Assembly (NCBI GenBank): GCA_905214265.1
Contig: CAJMLQ010000066.1
Location: 1 to 15,648, forward strand
From: an uncultured bacterium
GTDB taxonomy: Bacteria; Bacillota; Clostridia; Oscillospirales; Ruminococcaceae
Length of the DNA stretch: 15,648 bases
Direction: 5' to 3'
The stretch's first letter is position 1. Each line of letters opens with the position of its first letter. A model generated the notes under the pieces. It worked only from the letters and a program-made list of their open reading frames with translations, made no database searches and had not been told where the DNA came from. Positions 7,395 through 13,748 of the stretch are shown in pieces. The position numbers were made by a program, and so were the translations under genes.

Positions 7395-8432
7395 TTAAAG
7401 GGTGACTTCCCGTCCGAGCCGGGCCGAATCATAGATGCCCTGGAGCATCCGCTGAAGGTCGCAGGCTTGATCGACGGGGAACCGGGTGGGCGCACCGGTG
7501 AGGACACAGTCGGCAAAGTGAGCAATTTCCAGTTCAAAGCTCTTTCCGGGTCCGGGGTTCAGCTGGTCGTCGCTGAGATAGCCGTTTCGTTCACCGTACA
7601 CGGTCAGCGGATTCAGCGTGATGCCGCTCTTGGTGCCATAGAGCTGAGTCTGCTGATAGTCCGGCCCGTTGATGGCCCAAGAGGCCTCGAACAGCAGGAT
7701 GGCGCCATTTTCAAAGTGGATGACGCCTGCGCCGAAATCCTCAGTATCGTTGCGGTTGTCCGGGCAGAGCGTACCCTGCCAGCGCTCCACGCCTTTGGTC
7801 TGGAATTCGCCCAGACGGTTGGAGACTGCGGCGCTGACCCGTACGGGTTTGGGATTGCCCATCATGTACCAGGCGGCATCAATGCGGTGGACGCCGATAT
7901 CCAGGACAGGGCCGCCCCCGGAGACGCGGCTGTCAGTAAACCAGCCGGTGGGGGTCCCGCGTCGGCGGAGATAGGAGGTCTTGGCGTAATAGACGTCGCC
8001 GAGTTCGCCTTTGTCCAGCATTTCCCGTGCCAGGGCGTTGGGCGGATTGAATCGGCTGGGGACGCCTAGGAGGAACTGGACGCCGGCTTTTTCCACGGCT
8101 TCCTTAGCGGCCAGGGCGTGTTCCAGACTGTCGGCAAAAGGTTTTTCGCAGAGGATGTGCTTCCCTGCGTTGGCGGCGGAAATGGCCACCGGCGCATGGC
8201 CGCAGTTCCAGGTGCAGATGTCTACTGCGTCGATGTCCTCATGCTCCAGCATTTCCTCCACGGAAGCATAGGCGTGAGGAATCCCGAAGCGTTTTGCAAA
8301 GGTTTCCGCCCGTTCCAGGTTGAGGTCCGCCACTGCGGCGATTTCCGCCTTATCACAGGCCGCATAAGCGGGCATATGGGCGTTTGTAGCGATGTTTCCG
8401 GCTCCTACAATACCGATTCGAACTTTTTTCAT
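7395..8432 (-). CDS. Gfo/Idh/MocA-family NAD(P)-dependent oxidoreductase
   Basis: This 345-residue protein has an N-terminal Rossmann fold with GIVGAGNIA (residues 7-15) for NAD(P), the family EKP motif (Glu96, Lys97, Pro98; Lys97 catalytic), and the substrate-domain signature GGGPVLDIGVHRIDA with Asp178 and His182. The length is typical and there is no export signal. Family members oxidise or reduce sugar hydroxyls, often at C3 of glycosides or on inositols. It is the first gene of the minus-strand operon. Its ATG at 8432 follows AGGAGG at 6 nt, and a well-formed promoter lies about 55 bp upstream. Pairing with the TIM-barrel gene suggests a two-step oxidise-then-rearrange or oxidise-then-eliminate reaction; this is inference. 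Confidence 0.92.
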   Translation of the reverse strand: MKKVRIGIVGAGNIATNAHMPAYAACDKAEIAAVADLNLERAETFAKRFGIPHAYASVEEMLEHEDIDAVDICTWNCGHAPVAISAANAGKHILCEKPFADSLEHALAAKEAVEKAGVQFLLGVPSRFNPPNALAREMLDKGELGDVYYAKTSYLRRRGTPTGWFTDSRVSGGGPVLDIGVHRIDAAWYMMGNPKPVRVSAAVSNRLGEFQTKGVERWQGTLCPDNRNDTEDFGAGVIHFENGAILLFEASWAINGPDYQQTQLYGTKSGITLNPLTVYGERNGYLSDDQLNPGPGKSFELEIAHFADCVLTGAPTRFPVDQACDLQRMLQGIYDSARLGREVTL

Positions 8433-8485
8433 GAGTACCTCCTACACAGGATGCCCTTGCTGACCGGGCAGATTTTGTCACCCTC

Positions 8486-8514
8486 ATTTTAGCGCACATT
8501 TATCGGAATGTAAA
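8486..8514 (-). promoter_or_regulatory. Promoter of the minus-strand amino-sugar operon
   Basis: On the minus strand, TTTACA (plus 8509-8514) is followed after exactly 17 bp by TAAAAT (plus 8486-8491), a near-consensus vegetative promoter. The leader to the ATG at 8432 is about 45 nt. The box GGTTTTGTATGT ends on the first base of the -35. Confidence 0.8.
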
Positions 8515-8525
8515 CATACAAAACC
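8514..8525 (-). promoter_or_regulatory. Candidate activator box abutting the operon -35
   Basis: The minus strand reads GGTTTTGTATGT, matching 10 of 12 positions of GATTTTGTATGG found upstream of the permease genes (11715-11726). It abuts the -35, the usual place for an AraC-type activator that contacts sigma. A poorer match (GTTTTTATCTGC, plus 8534-8545, 8 of 12 to this box) lies 20 bp further upstream. Binding is inferred. Confidence 0.5.
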
Positions 8526-8621
8526 ACAAAAAAGCAGATAAAAACGCCAATCTTCCAACGTTGGGGAACAATTGCAGAATACACAAAAGAAAGAAAAGGG
8601 CTTTTCTGATTTTAGATTTTG

Positions 8622-8630
8622 TGCTATGAT
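8622..8630 (+). promoter_or_regulatory. Extended -10 promoter of the two-component system genes
   Basis: TGcTATGAT at 8622-8630 is an extended -10 with no good -35, about 43 bp upstream of the response regulator ATG. A perfect inverted repeat, AGAAAAG-GG-CTTTTCT (8592-8607), lies where the -35 would be. A 10-bp palindrome, CCAACGTTGG (8555-8564), sits midway between the divergent promoters. Either could be an operator. Confidence 0.55.
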
Positions 8631-8672
8631 AGGTCCAATAATACAACACTATGGCGGATAAGGAGGAACGGT

Positions 8673-9887
8673 ATGCTGCGCGTTATGATTGTGGAAGACG
8701 AACACTTTGTGCGGATCGGGATCAAAAACAGCGTCCCCTGGGAGACGTATGGGATGCAGGTTGTCTGCGATGCGGAAAATGGCCGACAGGCGTTGGAACA
8801 GTATCAAAATTGGAAACCGGAAATTATTATTACCGACTTGAAGATGCCGGTGATGAACGGTATTGAGCTGATGAAGACTATACGTGCCAAAGACAAACGG
8901 GCTCGATTCATCATCTTGACCTGCCTGGATGAATTTGGCATGGTGCAGGAGGCCATCCGACTGGGAGCCAGCGCGTATATTCTTAAGCTGACTTCGGAGC
9001 AGGAGGAGATCGAGGCGGCGCTTGAAAAGGTTCGGGCGGAACTGGAGGCGTTCTCCGGCCCGGGGCCCTCCGTTCAGGAGCAGTACGTGGACCGGCAGGC
9101 GGTCAACGAGCAGCTGCTGCGGGATTTTCTGGTCTACGAAAAAATTCCGGCAGACAGCTTTTCAAAATTTTTGGAGGATGCCGGCATCGCCATGGAGCGG
9201 ATCCGGATCCTGATGGTGCGTTTTCCCAACTATACCGCCATGCTCAGTCGGCAAAAGGATCCGCTGGGGTATCAGTTGAAGCATGTGGTAGTGGACCTCC
9301 TCCGGGAGGCGATGGAGGGACTTGTCCCCGGGCAGGTCTACGGGGAACACGGCAGCGATTTTCTTATCCTGGCCTGTTTTGCGGGAATGGAGGCAGCCGC
9401 CGAGGATGCGGCGCTGGACCGGCTAGTCATCGGCGTGAAGGAAAGCATGATGCGCTGTTTCAACGAAAACGTCCTGATCGGAGTCAGCGCTGCCGCAAAC
9501 TGCGCCGCGGCGCTGCCCGGTCTCCGAAGGAAGGCGATTCAGGCAATTGAGCAGAAATCCCCTCTGCCGTACAAGGTAGAGGTGGCGCTGGATTACATCT
9601 CCGCCCACTATGCGGAAAATCTCAGCCTGTTGGCAGTGGCGGATTACGTGGGAATTTCTCCCAACTACCTGGGCCATCTGTTTATCCGGCACTTGGGCGT
9701 TACGTTTACCGAGCAGCTCAACAAGGTCCGCATCGAGCGGGCTAAGAGTCTGCTCAACAATCCTCAGTATATGATCTACGAAGTCGGAGCCATGGTGGGG
9801 ATTGACAATACCACCTACTTCACCCGGCTGTTCAAGCGTTATACCGGACAAACGCCCAGGGATTACCGGAAGGAGCTGGGGCTATGA
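8673..9887 (+). CDS. Response regulator, CheY-like receiver plus AraC-type DNA-binding domain (YesN type)
   Basis: The ATG at 8673 follows AGGAGG (8661-8666) by 6 nt and gives 404 residues; an upstream extension lacks a ribosome site. Residues 1-120 form the receiver domain with the acidic pocket Glu8-Asp9, phospho-acceptor Asp55 (ITDLKMP), Thr83 and Lys105. The Pro that normally follows the Lys is Leu here. A long linker domain follows, and residues about 300-404 hold two helix-turn-helix motifs (LLAVADYVGISPNYLGHLF and IYEVGAMVGIDNTTYFTRLFKR). It is presumably phosphorylated by the kinase encoded next, with which it overlaps by 4 bp (ATGA), and activates the permease and catabolic promoters. 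The repeated box near both promoters is a fitting target; this link is inferred. Confidence 0.93.
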   Translation: MLRVMIVEDEHFVRIGIKNSVPWETYGMQVVCDAENGRQALEQYQNWKPEIIITDLKMPVMNGIELMKTIRAKDKRARFIILTCLDEFGMVQEAIRLGASAYILKLTSEQEEIEAALEKVRAELEAFSGPGPSVQEQYVDRQAVNEQLLRDFLVYEKIPADSFSKFLEDAGIAMERIRILMVRFPNYTAMLSRQKDPLGYQLKHVVVDLLREAMEGLVPGQVYGEHGSDFLILACFAGMEAAAEDAALDRLVIGVKESMMRCFNENVLIGVSAAANCAAALPGLRRKAIQAIEQKSPLPYKVEVALDYISAHYAENLSLLAVADYVGISPNYLGHLFIRHLGVTFTEQLNKVRIERAKSLLNNPQYMIYEVGAMVGIDNTTYFTRLFKRYTGQTPRDYRKELGL

Positions 9888-11659
9888 AAATCCGGGCGTT
9901 TTTCGGAAAACTCCGGGGAAAGTTCCTACTCTTTTTTGCAGTGGGAATGGCGGTGACGGTGGCAGTGGTCTCGGTCATCAGCTATTTGGAGACCTATAAC
10001 GCCTTTGATACCCTCAATGGGGATATTGTGTCGGCGGAGTTCAACCAGATTACGGACAGCGTGCATTCCCTGATTTCCAATATGGAACGCATCATGGACG
10101 CGGAGTTTCTGTACAGCGAAGATATGACGCGGCTTGCCCAATATACGGGCGAGGGGTATATCTCCTACATCCACACAGTCAATCGGTTGAAGGAGGCGGT
10201 TTCCAAAATTGGCACGTCTTTCCCCTATATTGAATCCGTCTGCTTTTATATCGGCGATGAGCGTATTGTGGCCACCTCCCGCACCAATACCCGGGAAATC
10301 TATGAGGAGGGGCAGACCTGGCCCAAAGATTCCGTTCGGCAGGCTATGGCAAAAGCGCCCCGGAGTCTGACGGTCATGGGAGGCGTTTTCGCCGACGAGA
10401 TGTGTCTGCGGACGGCAGGCACCGGGCATACGCCACTGGTCATGCTTTATAAATCGCTCTATGTCCGGCGGGGGACGATTACCTGTGCGGTCAGCATTTA
10501 TGAGGAGCAGCTGTACAGGCTTTATTCCGGGCTTACCACAGGAGGAGGACGGAGCATCCGGCTTCTGACTGCGGACGGCACCATTATCTCGTCCCCTGAC
10601 AAAAGCGAGATCGGAACGCAGTACGACCAGATTGATCCCTCCCGCCTGTCCATGCCCGGCAGTGCCATGACAGGCCATGAAAAGCAGAGCCAAGTCAACT
10701 GGGAACCCATTGGAAGAACGGGAATCGTCGTTTTGGCGGACACCAGTACCAAGCGGTATACCGGGCTGCTCTCCTCTCTCCAGTTTCGGGTGGAGGTGAT
10801 TTTTGTGGGGGGAATTCTGCTGACCTGCTTGTTCTTTCTGTTGTGGCTCAACCGGATTTTGCAGCCGCTGGACCAGCTGATCCAGGGAATGAAGCGGGCC
10901 GGAAACGGAGACTATTCCCACACGCTTCCCTACCGGGGAACGGACGAGTTTTCCATTCTCACCCAACAGTACAACCACATGCTGGAGGACTTGGCCCTGT
11001 TCGCCCAGCGGCAGCGGGCCACTGAGGCGGAGATTCGGGAAAGCGAGCTTCGGGCGCTGCGGAATCAGATCAATCCCCACTTTTTGTATAACACCCTTAA
11101 TATGATTCGATGGATGGCCCGATTCGCCGGAGCGGAAAACATTGAGGCATGTATCCGGGCCCTGGGAGCGATCATCGTGCCCCTTTATAAGGACGATCGG
11201 CCCACCTGTACGCTGAAACAGGAGATTGAGTTGCTCAACCAGTATCTGACGATTATGAATTTTCGCTGCAACGGTCGGATTTCCTTTGAGACAGAGGTTC
11301 CGGAGGAGCTGATGACGGCGGAGATTCCCCGGTTTATCCTTCAGCCCCTGGTGGAAAACTCCATCGAACACGGTTTTGCCGCCAGCGGCCAGGGCGGAAC
11401 CATCCTGCTGCAGGCGGTGCGGGAAGGAGACACGCTGTTGCTGTCCGTGACAGATGATGGCGTGGGAATGAGCGAAGAGGCGGTCGCAGCCTTTAACGCT
11501 GCCATGGCGGAGGACCGGGAGGCCGACGGCGTGGGAATGCGCAATGTCAACCGGAGGATCCGGCTGCGGTGCGGTCCGGAATACGGCGTACGGTTGCAAA
11601 GGCTGGAATCGGCGGGACTGAAATGCGTTGTCCGACTGCCATTTGTAATTCGGAAATGA
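9884..11659 (+). CDS. Sensor histidine kinase (YesM type, HAMP plus HisKA_7TM-like/His_kinase domain)
   Basis: This 591-residue membrane kinase has a first transmembrane segment at about 14-34, an extracellular sensor region at about 35-300 (probably Cache-like), a second transmembrane segment at about 303-322, HAMP at about 323-375, and the YesM-type phospho-acceptor sequence NQINPHFLYNTLN with His399. The ATPase domain follows, with the N box LVENSIEHGF (Asn492), the DDGVGM box (about 524-529) and GVGMRNVNRRI. The start ATG overlaps the response regulator stop by 4 bp, so the pair is translationally coupled. YesM/YesN pairs usually respond to extracellular sugars or to a loaded binding protein and control a nearby sugar ABC transporter, which here starts about 200 bp downstream. 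The ligand is unknown. Confidence 0.94.
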   Translation: MKIRAFFGKLRGKFLLFFAVGMAVTVAVVSVISYLETYNAFDTLNGDIVSAEFNQITDSVHSLISNMERIMDAEFLYSEDMTRLAQYTGEGYISYIHTVNRLKEAVSKIGTSFPYIESVCFYIGDERIVATSRTNTREIYEEGQTWPKDSVRQAMAKAPRSLTVMGGVFADEMCLRTAGTGHTPLVMLYKSLYVRRGTITCAVSIYEEQLYRLYSGLTTGGGRSIRLLTADGTIISSPDKSEIGTQYDQIDPSRLSMPGSAMTGHEKQSQVNWEPIGRTGIVVLADTSTKRYTGLLSSLQFRVEVIFVGGILLTCLFFLLWLNRILQPLDQLIQGMKRAGNGDYSHTLPYRGTDEFSILTQQYNHMLEDLALFAQRQRATEAEIRESELRALRNQINPHFLYNTLNMIRWMARFAGAENIEACIRALGAIIVPLYKDDRPTCTLKQEIELLNQYLTIMNFRCNGRISFETEVPEELMTAEIPRFILQPLVENSIEHGFAASGQGGTILLQAVREGDTLLLSVTDDGVGMSEEAVAAFNAAMAEDREADGVGMRNVNRRIRLRCGPEYGVRLQRLESAGLKCVVRLPFVIRK

Positions 11660-11666
11660 GGAGCTA

Positions 11667-11692
11667 TACGGATTCCAATTTGGGGATCCGTA
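11667..11692 (+). terminator. Hairpin after the histidine kinase gene
   Basis: TACGGATTCC (11667-11676) pairs with GGGATCCGTA (11683-11692), ten pairs including one T-G wobble, around a 6-nt loop. It begins 7 bases after the kinase stop. The following T-run (cagttttg) is short, so some read-through into the permease genes is possible. Confidence 0.5.
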
Positions 11693-11714
11693 CAGTTTTG
11701 TTCTGCAAAATCGT

Positions 11715-11756
11715 GATTTTGTATGGTTTTTTGACGGAAATAATGAATTTGTATGG
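11715..11756 (+). repeat. Two 12-bp direct repeats 30 bp apart, candidate regulator sites
   Basis: GATTTTGTATGG (11715-11726) and GAATTTGTATGG (11745-11756) differ at one base and start exactly 30 bp apart, close to three helical turns. They lie 21-62 bp upstream of the permease -35. Direct repeats on one DNA face suit an AraC-type dimer such as the response regulator encoded just upstream. An overlapping perfect inverted repeat, CAAAATC-GT-GATTTTG (11706-11721), includes the first copy. Confidence 0.6.
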
Positions 11757-11776
11757 ATATTTGTTTTGATTGAAAA

Positions 11777-11805
11777 TTGACTTATTTGTAAATTTTATTT
11801 AGACT
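11777..11805 (+). promoter_or_regulatory. Promoter of the sugar permease operon
   Basis: TTGACT (11777-11782), a 17-bp spacer, and TAGACT (11800-11805). The -35 is good and the -10 matches 4 of 6, as expected for an activated promoter. The predicted start near 11812 leaves a leader of about 56 nt before the ATG at 11868. Confidence 0.6.
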
Positions 11806-11814
11806 AAAAATAAA

Positions 11815-11862
11815 GGAACCCGTAGTCCAGGTTCCGAACCGAGAAGGTGAAGGAGGGGTTCC
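11815..11862 (+). promoter_or_regulatory. Leader with four alternating complementary segments around the ribosome site
   Basis: GGAACC (11815-11820), GGTTCC (11830-11835), GAACC (11836-11840) and GGTTCC (11857-11862) can pair 1 with 2 and 3 with 4. The 3:4 pairing encloses most of the ribosome site AAGGAGGGG (11850-11858). The stems are only 5-6 bp, so a regulatory role is speculative. Confidence 0.3.
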
Positions 11863-11867
11863 ATTCC

Positions 11868-12779
11868 ATGAAAAACCCAAAAAAACGAAAACTCGACAAA
11901 GAACGGCTGTCCTTTACGCTGATGGCACTGCCTTTTGTGGCGTTTACGTTTATATTCAGCTACGTGCCGCTGTTTGGGTGGATGTTCGCATTCACCAATT
12001 ATAAACCCGGCCGCTCGCTGAGAAGCCTTAAATTCGAAGGGCTGAAATACTTTCGATATCTGATCACCTTCTGGAAGGACGTCTCCAACGCGCTGGTCAA
12101 TACGCTGGCTCTGAGCGCGCTGTCCCTGATCACCATGGTGCTGCCGATTATTTTCGCGCTGCTGCTCAACGAGGTGCGCAGCTCCCGGTATAAAAGGGTC
12201 GTCCAGACGGTGGTGACACTTCCAAATTTTGTAAGCTGGATTATTGTTTACTCCCTCTGTTTTGCGTTGTTTTCCACAGACGGGATGGTGAACATGCTCT
12301 TCCAGACCCTTGGAATCGACTACACGGTGAATATCTTGGGCAATGCGAACGCTTCCTGGGTATTTATGACGGTGCTGGGCGTGTGGAAGAGCCTGGGATG
12401 GAATTCCATCGTGTATCTGGCAGCCATCGCTGGGGTGGACGAAACTTTGTATGACGCAGCCAAGGTGGACGGAGCTGGGCGGTTCCGCTGTGCGGTCCAC
12501 GTGACGCTGCCTGGGATCCTGCCGACTTTCCTGGTGCTGCTGATTCTGGGCATCGGAAACCTGCTGAACCTGGGGATGGAGAAATACCTGCTCTTTTCCA
12601 ACACCGTCACCTCCTCAAAACTGGAGGTCATCGATCTGCTCACCTACCGGATGGGTATCGGGACGCAGCAGTACTCCTTTGCCACAGCGGTGGGAATTTT
12701 GAAATCTGGGGTGAGCATCCTGCTGCTGACCATCGCCAACCTGCTGGCGAAAAAAATCCGGGGGGAGACGGTTTTGTGA
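11868..12779 (+). CDS. ABC sugar transporter permease, LplB/CUT1 type (first subunit)
   Basis: The ATG at 11868 is preferred (303 residues): it lies 9 nt after AAGGAGGGG, while a GTG at 11847 in the same frame would put that site inside the gene. The protein starts with a basic stretch (KNPKKRKLDKER) and has about six transmembrane segments, beginning at residue 16. The cytoplasmic EAA loop is at about 194-217 (YDAAKVDGAGRF...VTLPGILP) and contacts the ATPase. Together with the next gene it forms the membrane channel importing a sugar or oligosaccharide delivered by the lipoprotein at 13749. The two permease genes overlap by 4 bp. No ATP-binding subunit gene is nearby, as is common for this subfamily, which shares an MsmX-like ATPase encoded elsewhere. 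Confidence 0.93.
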   Translation: MKNPKKRKLDKERLSFTLMALPFVAFTFIFSYVPLFGWMFAFTNYKPGRSLRSLKFEGLKYFRYLITFWKDVSNALVNTLALSALSLITMVLPIIFALLLNEVRSSRYKRVVQTVVTLPNFVSWIIVYSLCFALFSTDGMVNMLFQTLGIDYTVNILGNANASWVFMTVLGVWKSLGWNSIVYLAAIAGVDETLYDAAKVDGAGRFRCAVHVTLPGILPTFLVLLILGIGNLLNLGMEKYLLFSNTVTSSKLEVIDLLTYRMGIGTQQYSFATAVGILKSGVSILLLTIANLLAKKIRGETVL

Positions 12780-13648
12780 AACAACGGGCGACGCTTTTTG
12801 ACTGGTTGAATGCAGTGTTGATGGTTTTCATCATGCTGGTGTGCTTTTATCCGTTTTATTACATGCTGGTCTACTCTCTTTCCGATCCGCAGTTGGCCCG
12901 AATGGGTGTTTCGCTGCTGCCGCGGGGATTTACGCTGGAAAATTACCGGAAGGTTCTGACGCTTTCGAACATCCTGTCTGCGGCTGGGGTTTCCATTCTG
13001 CGGACTGGGGCTGGGACGGCGTTGACCGTGCTCTGCTGCTCCTTCTTCGCCTATCTGGTTACTAAGCCGATGTATGGACGGAAGCTCATCTATCGGATGC
13101 TGGTGCTGACGATGTACGTCAACGGCGGCCTGATTCCAACATATCTGGTGATGCGGTTATACCATCTCAACAATAATTTTCTGATTTACATCCTGCCGAC
13201 GGCGTTATCCGCCTACAATGTGATCCTGATTAAGACCTTTATGGAACAGCTTCCGGCCTCCCTGGAAGAGAGCGCCATCTTGGACGGCGCTTCGCCGGTA
13301 GTGCGGTGGTGGCGGATTTTGATGCCATTATCCAAACCAATTTTGGCGACCATCACGGTTTTTGCGGCAGTCAACCAATGGAATGCTTGGTTCGACGCCC
13401 ATATTTACATGACAGACAGCTCAAAATGGCCGCTTCAATATATTTTGTACCGGTATCTGACAGAGGCGCAGCAGGCTGCGGCCATGTTGGAGAAAGACCT
13501 CTCCGGAGACTTGCAGACGGTGGAAATCACCCCGGCGGCGGTCCGGATGACGGTAACGGCCGTGATTACCATCCCGATTCTCATGGTCTATCCCTTCATG
13601 CAGCGGTATTTTGTCAAAGGAATCATGCTTGGCGCTGTGAAGGGCTGA
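12776..13648 (+). CDS. ABC sugar transporter permease, YtcP/CUT1 type (second subunit)
   Basis: This 290-residue protein starts at GTG 12776, overlapping the previous stop (GTGA), with GGGGGGAG about 8 nt upstream in the end of the first permease gene; coupled translation is likely. It has about six transmembrane segments, the first at residues 13-33, and the EAA loop at about 164-187 (EESAILDGASPVVRWWRILMPL). The motif NGGLIPTYLV is typical of YtcP-like subunits. It pairs with the 303-residue permease to form the channel. The insert between residues about 230 and 262 (RYLTEAQQAA...DLSGDLQ) is the variable periplasmic-side region of this subfamily. Substrate cannot be told from the sequence alone; context suggests an N-acetylhexosamine-containing sugar. 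Confidence 0.93.
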   Translation: MKQRATLFDWLNAVLMVFIMLVCFYPFYYMLVYSLSDPQLARMGVSLLPRGFTLENYRKVLTLSNILSAAGVSILRTGAGTALTVLCCSFFAYLVTKPMYGRKLIYRMLVLTMYVNGGLIPTYLVMRLYHLNNNFLIYILPTALSAYNVILIKTFMEQLPASLEESAILDGASPVVRWWRILMPLSKPILATITVFAAVNQWNAWFDAHIYMTDSSKWPLQYILYRYLTEAQQAAAMLEKDLSGDLQTVEITPAAVRMTVTAVITIPILMVYPFMQRYFVKGIMLGAVKG

Positions 13649-13660
13649 AATAGTGTTCCG

Positions 13661-13708
13661 CTGCCATCCTCCCAAAGTGCGCGCGGCTTTGCGGGAAGAC
13701 GGCGGCAG
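13661..13708 (+). other. Nested hairpin between permease and binding-protein genes
   Basis: CCCAAAG (13671-13677) pairs with CTTTGcGGG (13687-13695) with one bulged C, around a GC-rich 9-nt loop. An outer CTGCC (13661-13665) can pair with GGCAG (13704-13708). There is no T-run, so it is probably not a terminator. A likely role is protecting mRNA ends so that the binding protein is made in excess of the permeases, a common pattern in such operons; this role is inferred. Confidence 0.45.
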
Positions 13709-13748
13709 TCCCGATTTGCAAGACCCATAAAGAAAGGAAAGGCGTATT

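Noticed and set aside
6506..7537. Longer form of the TIM-barrel protein starting at 7537
   Set aside because: The extra 53 residues overlap the upstream oxidoreductase gene, look unlike the family, and the ATG at 7378 has a near-perfect AGGAGG site.
8509..8525. Catabolite-response (CcpA cre) site near the operon promoter
   Set aside because: TGTAAACATACA shares only part of the cre pattern and lacks the central CG; the match to the box before the permeases explains it better.
9926..11599. Minus-strand open frame (557 residues) opposite the histidine kinase
   Set aside because: It is a shadow of a well-supported kinase gene; no domain seen and no ribosome binding site.
11847..11867. Upstream GTG start for the first permease
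   Set aside because: It would place the best ribosome site inside the coding region; ATG 11868 is 9 nt after that site and begins a typical basic N-terminus.
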